From: JAPLFM01 sp964650885
GTDB lineage: Bacteria > Bacteroidota > Ignavibacteria > Kapaibacteriales > UBA2268
Direction: 5' to 3'
Assembly (NCBI GenBank): GCA_964650885.1
Contig: CAZYXG010000053.1
Coordinates: 1-14,729, forward strand
Length of the DNA stretch: 14,729 bases
Both the position numbers and the translations under genes were made by a program. Within the stretch, counting starts at the first letter, position 1. Every line of letters starts with the position of its first letter. The notes under the pieces were generated by a model. That model was not told the DNA's origin and made no database searches. It worked only from the letters and a program-made list of their open reading frames with translations. Shown here one piece after another: positions 6,552 to 14,548 of the stretch.

Positions 6552-8918
6552 ATGAAGAAATTTTTTTTAATTTCTTTTGCAATTTTCTGTGCATTAGCTA
6601 TACTACCAGCAACTGCACAAAATATCAACCAAGGATTGGTGGCGTGGTATCCCTTTGAATGCACTACTCAAGATACTACTGCAAATTTGAACAACTTACT
6701 TCCCAATGGAGCACCTCTATGTGACTCTGGGAAGATTAATTCCGCATACTTACTTGACGGAAAGAAAGATTATTTCACTCCAGTTAAAACAAACACAAAT
6801 ATTTTTACCGATACTGCTGGCTTCACTTGGAGCTTATGGTTTAAGGGAAAAGATATACCCAAAACTTCTACTAATAAACTTAGTCAAACACTAATTTCTG
6901 CTATGGATACTGCACTAACCGAAGATTTTATCTTAGGTTTTGGTGATGTGAGCAATGAAGAAAGAAATTTGATTTTCAGAGTTGATGGCAAAGGTGGTAT
7001 TGCAGGATATATGCAGCCCGTGGCGAAGCATAGACCTGCTGCTGGTTGGATAAATGACGAATGGTATCACGTTTCAGCTGTATGTAACTATACCGCAAAG
7101 AAAGTCTATCTCTATTTGAACGGGCAATTAGTTGACTCTGCAACAACTCGTGGCGAAAAGAATTCACGCAATATGAATTTCGCAATTGGTGCGGCTATTC
7201 CAGAGAAAATAACAGAAGCTTATTTCAATGGTTGGCTCGATGAAGTAAGAATCTACAACAGACCAATTACTGCTCAAGAAGCTAACTATCTTTACAGACT
7301 AAAAGCAAACCAATTAGGTTTCGACAAAAAATCAATTGCCTTTGGAAATATACTTTGTGAAAAATCAAAACAAATGACAATTAATTTATCTAATCTTGGA
7401 CCTGGTGATTTTGAAATTTCAAATACTAGATTTGCAAATGGGAAATATTTCAAAGCTCTAAATGGTGGTAAGAACCAATTGATAGATGGTCAGGTTTTCC
7501 CTCTTAATATTGAATTTACGCCTATTGATTCTATTGTTGCCATTGATACATTAATCATAGAAAATAATTCTAATGTGATCACTACTTATATTTATTTGTC
7601 TGGTTTGCGAGATTTTAAAATTATTAAACCTACAACTGTTGATTTTGGAGATGTATATCTTTGCAATGTTAGCAATACTTTTGAAAAAAATATTACGCTC
7701 ACAAATACTAACTCAAGCGAATCTCTTATAGTTACTCGCTATGAGATTGACAATCCAGATTTAGGATTATCTATGTTTGTTGGTGATAGTTTATTAATCA
7801 ACACACCAAAAAATATAAAATTATTTATCGCACCAAACGAAGCAAAAGCTATTACTGGAACACTAACAATTTATTTCGATTCGTGCAACACTTCTAAAAC
7901 TTTCAGCATTACTGCCAATCCACAGTCTGTAATACTTAGCTCAACTAACAGCATTGATTTAGGCAAAGTAAAAATGGGTGAAACAGCGAGCCAAACATTT
8001 AATATTACTAATACAGGAACATCGGATTTCAATATTGTTAGTATTACAACATTGTCGAATAATTTCAAGTTAGACTCACAGTTTTCTTTCCCTTTAAAGT
8101 CTAAAGACTCTAATAAAGTTGATTTATCATTAATTCCAAAATTCAAAGAGAATTTTGATACATTGGAAATAAATTATAGTAGCCCTTGTGGAATTAGGAC
8201 AAAATTAATTCCATTATTCGCTTACGGCACTTATGAAGCGGAATTTAATTTAACTACAAAGAATATTTCAAGGAACACTGGCGATACTATCAGCATCCCT
8301 ATTTACCTACAAAGCAACAATATCAATTCCGTGAAGCTTTCTGAGTTTAGAAATTTCACAATTGACTTATCATTAAATCCTACAATTTTCACTCCTATTA
8401 ACCCAAGTACTAGTTTCACAAAAGTTGGAGATAGAAATGTATATTCTATGACTTTTAATATTGATTCCGTTAATATTAACGAAACATATTACTCCCCTAC
8501 TTTCAAAATCAATTTGGGAAATGCAGCAGGAGATACTTTAAAATTGAGTAATTTCAAAAATTTTGATGGCATGGCAAATCCCACAATTTATTCGGAATTA
8601 TTGACAATAGGTAATATTTGCATGGCGGGTGGTGAGAGATTGATTGAATTGAACGGTAATTTTTATATGAATGAAATATCACCAAACCCATTAAATAATA
8701 ATTTGAAAGTAGAGTTTGAATTGATAGAAACAGGCCCAACTACATTGAAATTGGTTTCATTAAATAGTGGAAGTGAATTTGAATTACAATCTACTTATAT
8801 GAAACAAGGTTTCCACTCTACAGCGTTTAATATTAATATGTTTTCAAGTGGCAATTATTTGTTAATTTTGGAAACTCCTAATCAAAGTTTGTTTAAGAAA
8901 ATTACTATTAACAAATGA
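6552..8918 (+). CDS. T9SS-secreted LamG / ASH-repeat surface protein
   Basis: This 788-residue exported protein has these parts in order. Residues 1-22 are a signal peptide (MKKFFLISF...PATA|Q). Residues ~26-250 are a LamG/concanavalin-A-like jelly roll: GLVAWYPFE, a FTWSLWFKG strand, WYHVSAV, KKVYLYLNGQLVDS, and FNGWLDEVRIYNRPIT. Residues ~255-560 hold three Ig-like ASH/DUF1573-type repeats, recognisable by SIAFGNILCEKSKQ, TVDFGDVYLCNVSN and SIDLGKVKMGETASQTF. Residues ~562-690 are a cohesin-like beta-sandwich (FNLTTKNISRNTGDTISIPIYL). Residues ~708-788 are a T9SS type A sorting domain (ISPNPLNNNLKVEFEL ... SSGNYLLIL ... FKKITINK). It should be exported through Sec and T9SS and processed at the cell surface. 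LamG domains commonly bind glycans or proteins, so adhesion is a reasonable inference; the ligand is unknown. Its TGA overlaps the ATG of the OmpA-type gene, which suggests coupled expression. Confidence 0.9.
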   Translation: MKKFFLISFAIFCALAILPATAQNINQGLVAWYPFECTTQDTTANLNNLLPNGAPLCDSGKINSAYLLDGKKDYFTPVKTNTNIFTDTAGFTWSLWFKGKDIPKTSTNKLSQTLISAMDTALTEDFILGFGDVSNEERNLIFRVDGKGGIAGYMQPVAKHRPAAGWINDEWYHVSAVCNYTAKKVYLYLNGQLVDSATTRGEKNSRNMNFAIGAAIPEKITEAYFNGWLDEVRIYNRPITAQEANYLYRLKANQLGFDKKSIAFGNILCEKSKQMTINLSNLGPGDFEISNTRFANGKYFKALNGGKNQLIDGQVFPLNIEFTPIDSIVAIDTLIIENNSNVITTYIYLSGLRDFKIIKPTTVDFGDVYLCNVSNTFEKNITLTNTNSSESLIVTRYEIDNPDLGLSMFVGDSLLINTPKNIKLFIAPNEAKAITGTLTIYFDSCNTSKTFSITANPQSVILSSTNSIDLGKVKMGETASQTFNITNTGTSDFNIVSITTLSNNFKLDSQFSFPLKSKDSNKVDLSLIPKFKENFDTLEINYSSPCGIRTKLIPLFAYGTYEAEFNLTTKNISRNTGDTISIPIYLQSNNINSVKLSEFRNFTIDLSLNPTIFTPINPSTSFTKVGDRNVYSMTFNIDSVNINETYYSPTFKINLGNAAGDTLKLSNFKNFDGMANPTIYSELLTIGNICMAGGERLIELNGNFYMNEISPNPLNNNLKVEFELIETGPTTLKLVSLNSGSEFELQSTYMKQGFHSTAFNINMFSSGNYLLILETPNQSLFKKITINK

Positions 8919-11083
8919 TAAAATATATATTAGTATTATTGATAGCAATAAGTTCATTGCAACTATTCGCCAGTACTGATACTCTCAGACCTAGCTTTTT
9001 GATTGGAGCAAGCTATGGAATTAATTTACATAGTGGACTCTTTCAGTCAGCAGCACCTTGCTGCACACCTAATTTTGACTTTGTATCAGGAAAAGGTTTT
9101 AATTTCCAAGTTGGATATATCTATAAAAATTCAAACACTTCCACTTTAGACTTAATTTTGAGTTTACAAAATTATGGTGGGGATTTTAGCAAAAATGAGA
9201 TACAACCAATAGCTTATAATAATACATCAATTGATGGAACTATTCAGCATAGAATGAAAGCTAATTTACAAGCTTTTACTTTTCAAGCATTATATTCATA
9301 CAATCTATTTAGCAATGTTTTTGTGAAAATTGGCCCTAGTGCAGGATATTTTTTGACCAAGAATGAAGATTTAATTGAAGAGATAATTTCACCAAGCGAC
9401 CGTGGCTACTTCAAAGAGAATGGAAAGCGTACCCGAAATGAGCAAACTGGTTTTAATATTAATGGTGCTAGTTTACGAATGGGTTTAGATGTTGGACTTA
9501 GCTTTAATTCATTGCCTTTAAACTCTGAAAGGACACTTTTAGCACATCCATTTATAAATTATTCATTTGGTTTAACCTCTACTTCTAGTGAATTCACTTG
9601 GCGAATAGCACAATTAGCTTTTGGTTTAAATGTTGCATACTCACCATTTGAACAAAACAAGATAAATAGAGAGATACAGCAAATTGATACGGTTAAAATC
9701 AAATCAGATATTATTGAAAAATCAGAATTTATTGCTGGTGTGCAAAGTATAAAAGAAAGAACTTACGAAAGCAAAGATACCACTATTTATGAAAAATTAA
9801 TAGTCCGTTCAGATACATTGTTTTATCCAAATCCGAACAAAGCAAAACCGAAGCTTGAAGAAAAAGAAAGAGAAGAACTAATTGCAAGTTTGAAAGTGAT
9901 AGGATATGACGGCGACAAAGAACTTGGCGAAGTCAAAGAAGTAAAACTAAACGTAGAATTATCTCGTGAGATTTACCCTTTATTACCATATATTTTCTTC
10001 GATGAAAAGCAATCTCAACTTCCCTCACGCTATGCTCAAATGGGTAATTTGAAAGACTTCAGTCCTATGGATTTAAATCCAAGTCCAACTGTTTATCATA
10101 GAAATATTTTAAAAATTTTAGCATCAAGAATGCTTGAAAACCCTGATGCAAAGATTAGTTTGACTGGATATGTTGATCCTACAACAGAATCTGATATGTG
10201 TGATTTAGCTTATGAAAGAGCAAGCCAAGTGAAACAGCTATTAGTTGATAGATTTGGAATAGCAGACAATAGAATTTCACTCAATAAAGAAGCTACTTGC
10301 TACCCTAAAGATTTAACACGGTCTGCTACTTTGGAAGGATACGAAGAGAATAGAAGAGTTGAAATCGGCACAAATAAACCCGAAGTATTATTTGCTGTTG
10401 TAAATGCACGTTATCAAAATCCTACTTTGATTACTCCTACAAAAATTGTTGCTGAACCATTTTCAGTAATTAATAAAATTAAAGGTGATGATGTCAGAAT
10501 CTTCCCACCAGCAAACTGGAATTTGGAAGTATATCAAGGCAAAACTAATTTCCTTTCACATCAGTCTGCATCGGAAGTTATTGCAATGCCAATTTCCATT
10601 ACAAAGAACAATGCGAAATTATTAAATAATGTTAGCCCACTAACAATTAACTTCACAGCTTATGATAATAAAGGTCAAGCTAAAGTAGTCAAAAAAGAAA
10701 TTCGAGTACAAAAAGATACATCTTTAATAGAAATTGAGAGTTTAACTTTAACTGTTTTCCAAGTTTCACAATATACTTTAGATAATAGAATCAAGAAAGA
10801 AATTGAAAAATTTATAAGTAAACTCGATGCAAATAGTACCATCTCTATTCGTGGCTATAGCGACAATCTTGGCAATGCTGAAAACAATAAGAGTTTATCG
10901 CAAGTGCGAGCAAACGAAGTACGTGATTTCATTAAGCAAACCGCTTCTACTGCAAAAATAATTGAAGTAGTTGGTCTTGGTTCAGATAAGTTTGCTCCAG
11001 GCGTTACATCGTACGCTAGCCCAGAAGAACGCTTTATATCTCGTACAGTTGAAATAAAAATTAAAAAAACATTGGAAAAGTAA
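8915..11083 (+). CDS. Outer-membrane protein with two OmpA-like domains
   Basis: This 722-residue protein has a signal peptide (1-~20, MIKYILVLL...QLFA). Residues ~25-245 have the alternating pattern of a small outer-membrane beta-barrel (FLIGASYGINLHS, FNFQVGYIYK, AFTFQALYSYN, LAFGLNVAYS). A charged periplasmic linker follows (~248-345). Two OmpA-like domains come next. The first (~352-488) begins YPLLPYIFFDEKQSQLP and holds GYVD (D421), YERAS (R435) and ENRRVEI. The second (~610-720) holds GYSDNLG (D650), NKSLSQVRA (R665) and SRTVEIKI. The Asp and Arg are the residues by which OmpA grips diaminopimelate of peptidoglycan, so both domains may bind. Residues ~489-600 resemble a beta-sandwich spacer. 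It starts within the stop codon of the LamG gene (ATGA overlap) and is 13 bp before the CDGSH gene. A role in anchoring, or in exporting or stabilising the coupled surface protein, is inferred. Confidence 0.9.
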   Translation: MIKYILVLLIAISSLQLFASTDTLRPSFLIGASYGINLHSGLFQSAAPCCTPNFDFVSGKGFNFQVGYIYKNSNTSTLDLILSLQNYGGDFSKNEIQPIAYNNTSIDGTIQHRMKANLQAFTFQALYSYNLFSNVFVKIGPSAGYFLTKNEDLIEEIISPSDRGYFKENGKRTRNEQTGFNINGASLRMGLDVGLSFNSLPLNSERTLLAHPFINYSFGLTSTSSEFTWRIAQLAFGLNVAYSPFEQNKINREIQQIDTVKIKSDIIEKSEFIAGVQSIKERTYESKDTTIYEKLIVRSDTLFYPNPNKAKPKLEEKEREELIASLKVIGYDGDKELGEVKEVKLNVELSREIYPLLPYIFFDEKQSQLPSRYAQMGNLKDFSPMDLNPSPTVYHRNILKILASRMLENPDAKISLTGYVDPTTESDMCDLAYERASQVKQLLVDRFGIADNRISLNKEATCYPKDLTRSATLEGYEENRRVEIGTNKPEVLFAVVNARYQNPTLITPTKIVAEPFSVINKIKGDDVRIFPPANWNLEVYQGKTNFLSHQSASEVIAMPISITKNNAKLLNNVSPLTINFTAYDNKGQAKVVKKEIRVQKDTSLIEIESLTLTVFQVSQYTLDNRIKKEIEKFISKLDANSTISIRGYSDNLGNAENNKSLSQVRANEVRDFIKQTASTAKIIEVVGLGSDKFAPGVTSYASPEERFISRTVEIKIKKTLEK

Positions 11084-11096
11084 ATAGGTTTACGAT

Positions 11097-11303
11097 ATGA
11101 GCCAAGAAGAACAACAACAAGCAACTACCACAATCACTGCACTCGAAAATGGACCTTATATGGTCAATGGCGATTTTGATGTAATTGATAAAGATTTCAA
11201 TACAGTCCCTACACGAAAGAACGTTTATCTTTGCCGATGCGGTGGATCCAGCAAAAAACCAATTTGCGATAGCTCACATTTGAAAAATGGCTTTAAAGAT
11301 TAA
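11097..11303 (+). CDS. CDGSH-type [2Fe-2S] iron-sulfur protein
   Basis: This 68-residue protein ends in a single CDGSH iron-sulfur motif: C46-x-C48-x2-S51-x3-P55-x-C57-D58-S59-S60-H61. The three Cys and one His ligands are all present; Ser replaces the usual Gly at position 59. The N-terminal ~42 residues (GPYMVNGDFDVID) form the short beta region typical of these proteins. There is no signal peptide or membrane helix, so it should be cytoplasmic. Such proteins carry a labile [2Fe-2S] cluster used in electron transfer or redox sensing. It lies 13 bp after the OmpA-type gene, with a weak AGG 8 nt before the ATG, so it is the last gene of the surface-protein operon and ends at a strong terminator. 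Why it sits in this operon is unclear. Confidence 0.92.
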   Translation: MSQEEQQQATTTITALENGPYMVNGDFDVIDKDFNTVPTRKNVYLCRCGGSSKKPICDSSHLKNGFKD

Positions 11304-11305
11304 AA

Positions 11306-11336
11306 AAAGCCACCTCATTTAAATTGAGGTGGCTTT
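11306..11336. terminator. Strong bidirectional intrinsic terminator
   Basis: AAAGCCACCTCA (11306-11317) pairs perfectly with TGAGGTGGCTTT (11325-11336) around a 7-nt loop, giving a 12-bp GC-containing stem between two convergent genes. The A-run at 11302-11308 makes a seven-U tail on the minus strand, so it should be strongest for the SAH hydrolase transcript. On the plus strand only CUUUCAG follows the loop side. Confidence 0.9.
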
Positions 11337-11378
11337 CAGTAAATTCATTCTAACCAAAATAATTGGCAGAATTATAAA

Positions 11379-12689
11379 TTAAGTACCAGAGTTGTAGCTA
11401 TTGATGTAATCAAGTTGCTCTTGAGATAATATATCAATATTCATTCTCATTAGCTCTAATTTAGTTTTCGCTACGAATTCATCTTGATCAAATGGGATAT
11501 CCATAACTTCTACTGGGAATTTCTCGCCAGCTCTATCTTTTTGAACTAAAGCTAAGTGAGCCAAGAACTGATTAGCGAAACTCATATCCATTACTTCCGA
11601 TGGGTGACCTTCGGCAGCTGCCAAATTAATCAAGCGACCTTCAGCAAGTAGATATAATTTTCTACCATCTTTCATTGTGTATTCTTCGCAATTCGGACGA
11701 ATTGTACGTTTCGATACAGCTAATGCGTTTAATTCATCAATGTTGATTTCTGCATCATAGTGTCCAGTGTTGCAAATAATTGCACCATCTCGCATCACTT
11801 CAAAGTGTTGTTTGCGGATAATGTCTTTCACACCAGTTGCAGTACAGAAGATATCTCCAACAGCAGCAGCTTTGTCCATAGTCATTACTTCGTAACCTTC
11901 CAATACACCTTTCAATGCAGCAGTTGGTTTCACTTCAGTAATGATTACGTTTGAGCCCATACCAGCAGCACGTTTAGCAACACCATTACCGCAATGACCG
12001 TGACCTGCGACAACGAAGTTTTTACCAGCTAATAATACAGAAGTTGCTCTGATAATACCATCTAATGTAGATTGACCAGTACCGTAAACATTGTCGAAAT
12101 CCCATTTAGTTTCTGCATCATTCACAGCGAAAACTGGGTAGTACAATTGTCCATCGGCAAAGCGAGAACGCAAACGGTGAACACCAGTTGTAGTTTCTTC
12201 AGTTCCACCAATAACGATAGTTTTTGCGTAATCTTGGTATTTTTCGTGAACAGTGTTGATCAAATCGCAACCGTCATCAAGTGTTAAATGTGGTTGTGGA
12301 TCAAGAGTACGCTCTATGCACCAATAAAAATCTTCGTGATTGCCATACCAAGCGTACATACCAATACCATCGGCAGCACAAGCAGCAGCCACAGCATCGT
12401 TTGTAGAAAGTGGGTTGCAACCAGACCAATAAACTTCGGCTCCAGCAGCTTGAAATACACTAATCAAAACGCCAGTTTCTTTAGTTACGTGCAAGCAACC
12501 AGCAATTTTATAACCTTTGAAAGGTTTAGTTTTTGAGTATTCTTCTTTTAATTTCATTAAAACAGGCATACGAGATTCAGCCCATTCGATAAGCATTTTG
12601 CCTTCGGCAGCGAGGTTTATATCGCGAACGCAGTAGTTAGCACCTTCGCTAAATGTACCGCTCGCTTTTTTTGCAGGAATGTTCGACAT
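11379..12689 (-). CDS. ahcY: S-adenosylhomocysteine hydrolase, short class
   Basis: The 436-residue enzyme reversibly splits S-adenosylhomocysteine into adenosine and homocysteine, keeping SAM-dependent methylation running; it is cytoplasmic and NAD-dependent. Visible signatures: GCLHVTKET (H67, T69, E71), DDGCDL (D138/D139), EETTTGVHRL (E164/E165), TKWDFDN (K195, D199, N200), the Rossmann fold GxGxxGxG (229-236) with E252 as the expected NAD-ribose acid, and NTGHYDAEI (H310). The YGTGQSTLDGI stretch, the GHC at the NAD site and the C-terminus ILSQEQLDYINSYNSGT match the shorter archaeal/Thermotoga-like class. It lacks the ~40-residue insert and the KxxxYRY tail of the long class. Unusual are H230/H232 and N235 in the NAD loop and K254 where Asp is usual (TEVDP). 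AAGGA lies 4 nt before the ATG. The gene is convergent with the CDGSH gene and divergent from the peptidase gene. Confidence 0.96.
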   Translation of the reverse strand: MSNIPAKKASGTFSEGANYCVRDINLAAEGKMLIEWAESRMPVLMKLKEEYSKTKPFKGYKIAGCLHVTKETGVLISVFQAAGAEVYWSGCNPLSTNDAVAAACAADGIGMYAWYGNHEDFYWCIERTLDPQPHLTLDDGCDLINTVHEKYQDYAKTIVIGGTEETTTGVHRLRSRFADGQLYYPVFAVNDAETKWDFDNVYGTGQSTLDGIIRATSVLLAGKNFVVAGHGHCGNGVAKRAAGMGSNVIITEVKPTAALKGVLEGYEVMTMDKAAAVGDIFCTATGVKDIIRKQHFEVMRDGAIICNTGHYDAEINIDELNALAVSKRTIRPNCEEYTMKDGRKLYLLAEGRLINLAAAEGHPSEVMDMSFANQFLAHLALVQKDRAGEKFPVEVMDIPFDQDEFVAKTKLELMRMNIDILSQEQLDYINSYNSGT

Positions 12690-12693
12690 TTTG

Positions 12694-12698
12694 TCCTT
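12694..12698 (-). promoter_or_regulatory. Shine-Dalgarno AAGGA of ahcY
   Basis: The minus strand reads AAGGA-CAAA-ATG. The spacing is short but the match is clear, and it supports the start at 12689. Confidence 0.5.
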
Positions 12699-12719
12699 AA
12701 AAAGTTTTGTTTAATTAAT

Positions 12720-12782
12720 TTTACTACAGATTACAAAATTACTGATAATTAACGAATAAAGGAAATGCTTTATTGTAGTAAA
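12720..12782. repeat. Nested inverted repeats around the ahcY promoter
   Basis: TTTACTACA (12720-12728) and TGTAGTAAA (12774-12782) are exact reverse complements 45 bp apart. Between them lies a second palindrome, AATAAAG (12755-12761) / CTTTATT (12768-12774) with a 6-nt loop. The candidate -7 element of ahcY lies inside the outer repeat, and the inner palindrome falls about where its -33 region would be. This looks like an operator but could be chance in AT-rich DNA. Confidence 0.4.
12734..12741 (-). promoter_or_regulatory. Candidate -7 promoter element of ahcY
   Basis: TAATTTTG on the minus strand fits TAnnTTTG. Transcription would begin near 12729, giving a leader of about 40 nt. It is the third copy of this exact octamer found just upstream of a gene in the window. 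No clear TTTG -33 box accompanies it. Confidence 0.45.
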
Positions 12783-12866
12783 TCTAATTGGCTAAATAAA
12801 TCTATAATTTTTATGTAGTTTTAATTAACTTGCTTTTTTTAAAGTTAATCTTTTTTGAGTTGTGGA

Positions 12867-14510
12867 ATGAAAATCAAACAAATCTGCTCTTTACTTATCC
12901 TGCTTTCTGTATTAATGGTGAGCGATATTTATAGCTGTACTAATTTTATCGTTACCAAAAAAGCATCTGCCAGCGGTGCAAATATTATTACCTACGCAGC
13001 CGATGCTGGGGGCTTTATGGAGCCATTAAATTTCAAGCCTGCTATGGATTACAAATCTGGCACTATGCTCGACATATACGATTGGGACACGGGCAAATAT
13101 CTTGGCAAAATCAAACAAGCAGTCCACACCTATAAAGTGATTGGCAATATGAACGAACACCAAGTTTCAATAGGCGAAACTACATTTGGAGGTTTGGATA
13201 CATTGCGAGATACTACTGGCATATTGGATTATGGTAGTTTAATTTATATCACTTTGCAGCGCGCCAAAACAGCTCGTGAAGCCATCCGTATAATAGAAGA
13301 ACTAACATCAGAATATGGCTATTATTCAAGTGGCGAATCTTTCTCCATTGGCGATAAAGATGAAGTTTGGATTATGGATTTGATTTCTAAAGGGAAATGG
13401 AAAAAAGGCATAATCTATGCTGCTGTGAAAATTCCAGATGGATATATAGCTGCACACGCAAATCAATCGAGAATTAGAAATTTATCGAACGATAAAGATG
13501 AATGTCTATTTTCGGCGGATGTTGAGTCATTCGCAAAAGAACATAGTTTTTACAAAGAACATAATGGCAAGTTTAGCTTTGCAGACACTTATAATCCACT
13601 CGATGCAGAGTCTGCTTTATTTTGCGAAGGCCGTGTTTGGCGATATTTCACATTGGCAGCCCCAAATTCAAACTTATCGCCCGATTACTTCCGTGCTGTG
13701 AAAGGAGCAGAGCCTTACCCATTATTTATAAAGCCAGAGAAAAAAATTAGCGTAAACGATTTGATGAATTGGATGAGAGATCATTTCGAAGGTACTCCTT
13801 TCGATATGACCAAAGGAGCCGCCGCTGGCCCTTACGGATGCCCAGTTCGTTGGAAAGGACTTACTTGGAAATTGGAAGGCGATACTATCAATAAATTTGC
13901 ATGGGAAAGACCAATTGGCACTCAGCAAACAGCATTTTCATTTATAGCACAAATGAGAGACGATATGCCAAATGAAATTGGTGGTTGCTTTTGGTATGGA
14001 GTAGACCATGCGGCAACATCTTGCTATATTCCACTTTATTTGGCTATGAATGAAACTCCAAAAAATTTCGCAAGTGGTACAATTCGTGAATTCGATTGGA
14101 ATAGCTCTTGGTGGGTATTTAATTTAGTTTCAAATAGAGCTTATGATTTTTATAAAATAATATCGAAAGATATTAATAAAGTGCAATCTTCTTTCGAAGG
14201 AAAATTTCTTAGCTATCAGCCCTATTTAGAAAAAACGGCACTTGCTATGTATAAAGAAGATCCGAAAATGGCGACTATGTTTTTATCTGATTATTCTATT
14301 TCGCAATCGGAATCTGTCCACGAGCGATGGAAAGAACTTTGGAAATATATTACTACTCGCTATAACGATGGCTATGTAAACGATGTGAATATCAACAATG
14401 GCAGAAGCCCTAAAGGAATTGGCTATGACAATAACTTCTTAAAGCAAGTAATAGAAGATAAACCTGGCTATTACAATGTGAAATGGAAAATTGTACAAGA
14501 AAGACCTTGA
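12867..14510 (+). CDS. Exported C69-family dipeptidase (N-terminal nucleophile hydrolase)
   Basis: From ATG at 12867 the protein has 547 residues; a TTG at 12855 would add four but has nothing to favour it. Residues 1-23 are a signal peptide (MKIKQICSLLILL...DIYS), and the next residue, C24, begins CTNFIVTKKAS. This matches the C69/PepD family, where the N-terminal Cys exposed by processing is the nucleophile, so signal peptidase cleavage would itself create the active site. Further family blocks (residue numbers from this start): NMNEHQVSIGETTFGG (~95-110), GESFSIGDKDEVWIMDL, AAHANQSRIR, GPYGCPVRWKGLTW, and an ERPIGTQQTAFSFIAQMRD segment followed by IGGCFWYGVDHAATSCYIPLY. Cleavage of short peptides in the periplasm or at the cell surface is expected. 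There is no lipobox, so the Cys is not a lipoprotein cysteine. It is divergent from ahcY with a 177-bp shared upstream region, and no clear -7 element faces it. Confidence 0.92.
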   Translation: MKIKQICSLLILLSVLMVSDIYSCTNFIVTKKASASGANIITYAADAGGFMEPLNFKPAMDYKSGTMLDIYDWDTGKYLGKIKQAVHTYKVIGNMNEHQVSIGETTFGGLDTLRDTTGILDYGSLIYITLQRAKTAREAIRIIEELTSEYGYYSSGESFSIGDKDEVWIMDLISKGKWKKGIIYAAVKIPDGYIAAHANQSRIRNLSNDKDECLFSADVESFAKEHSFYKEHNGKFSFADTYNPLDAESALFCEGRVWRYFTLAAPNSNLSPDYFRAVKGAEPYPLFIKPEKKISVNDLMNWMRDHFEGTPFDMTKGAAAGPYGCPVRWKGLTWKLEGDTINKFAWERPIGTQQTAFSFIAQMRDDMPNEIGGCFWYGVDHAATSCYIPLYLAMNETPKNFASGTIREFDWNSSWWVFNLVSNRAYDFYKIISKDINKVQSSFEGKFLSYQPYLEKTALAMYKEDPKMATMFLSDYSISQSESVHERWKELWKYITTRYNDGYVNDVNINNGRSPKGIGYDNNFLKQVIEDKPGYYNVKWKIVQERP

Positions 14511-14524
14511 TTTGTTTTTAAGTT

Positions 14525-14548
14525 AAATATTTAGCCATATTTCACTTT
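14525..14548 (+). terminator. Weak terminator-like hairpin after the peptidase gene
   Basis: AAATAT (14525-14530) pairs with ATATTT (14537-14542), followed by CAC and a run of six T. The stem is only six A/T pairs, so this is a tentative call that relies on its position 15 bp after the stop codon. Confidence 0.3.

Noticed and set aside
11760..12536. Three plus-strand frames inside the SAH hydrolase gene
   Set aside because: They lie opposite a highly conserved enzyme gene and show no family features.
12710..12722. TTTAATTAATTTT here and at 2612-2624, as a shared regulatory motif
   Set aside because: It lies at different positions relative to the two candidate promoters, and an A/T-only match of this length is expected by chance in such AT-rich DNA.
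12855..12866. TTG start for the C69 peptidase
   Set aside because: The ATG four codons later gives a normal signal peptide with a basic start (MKIK). The TTG has no ribosome binding site to favour it.
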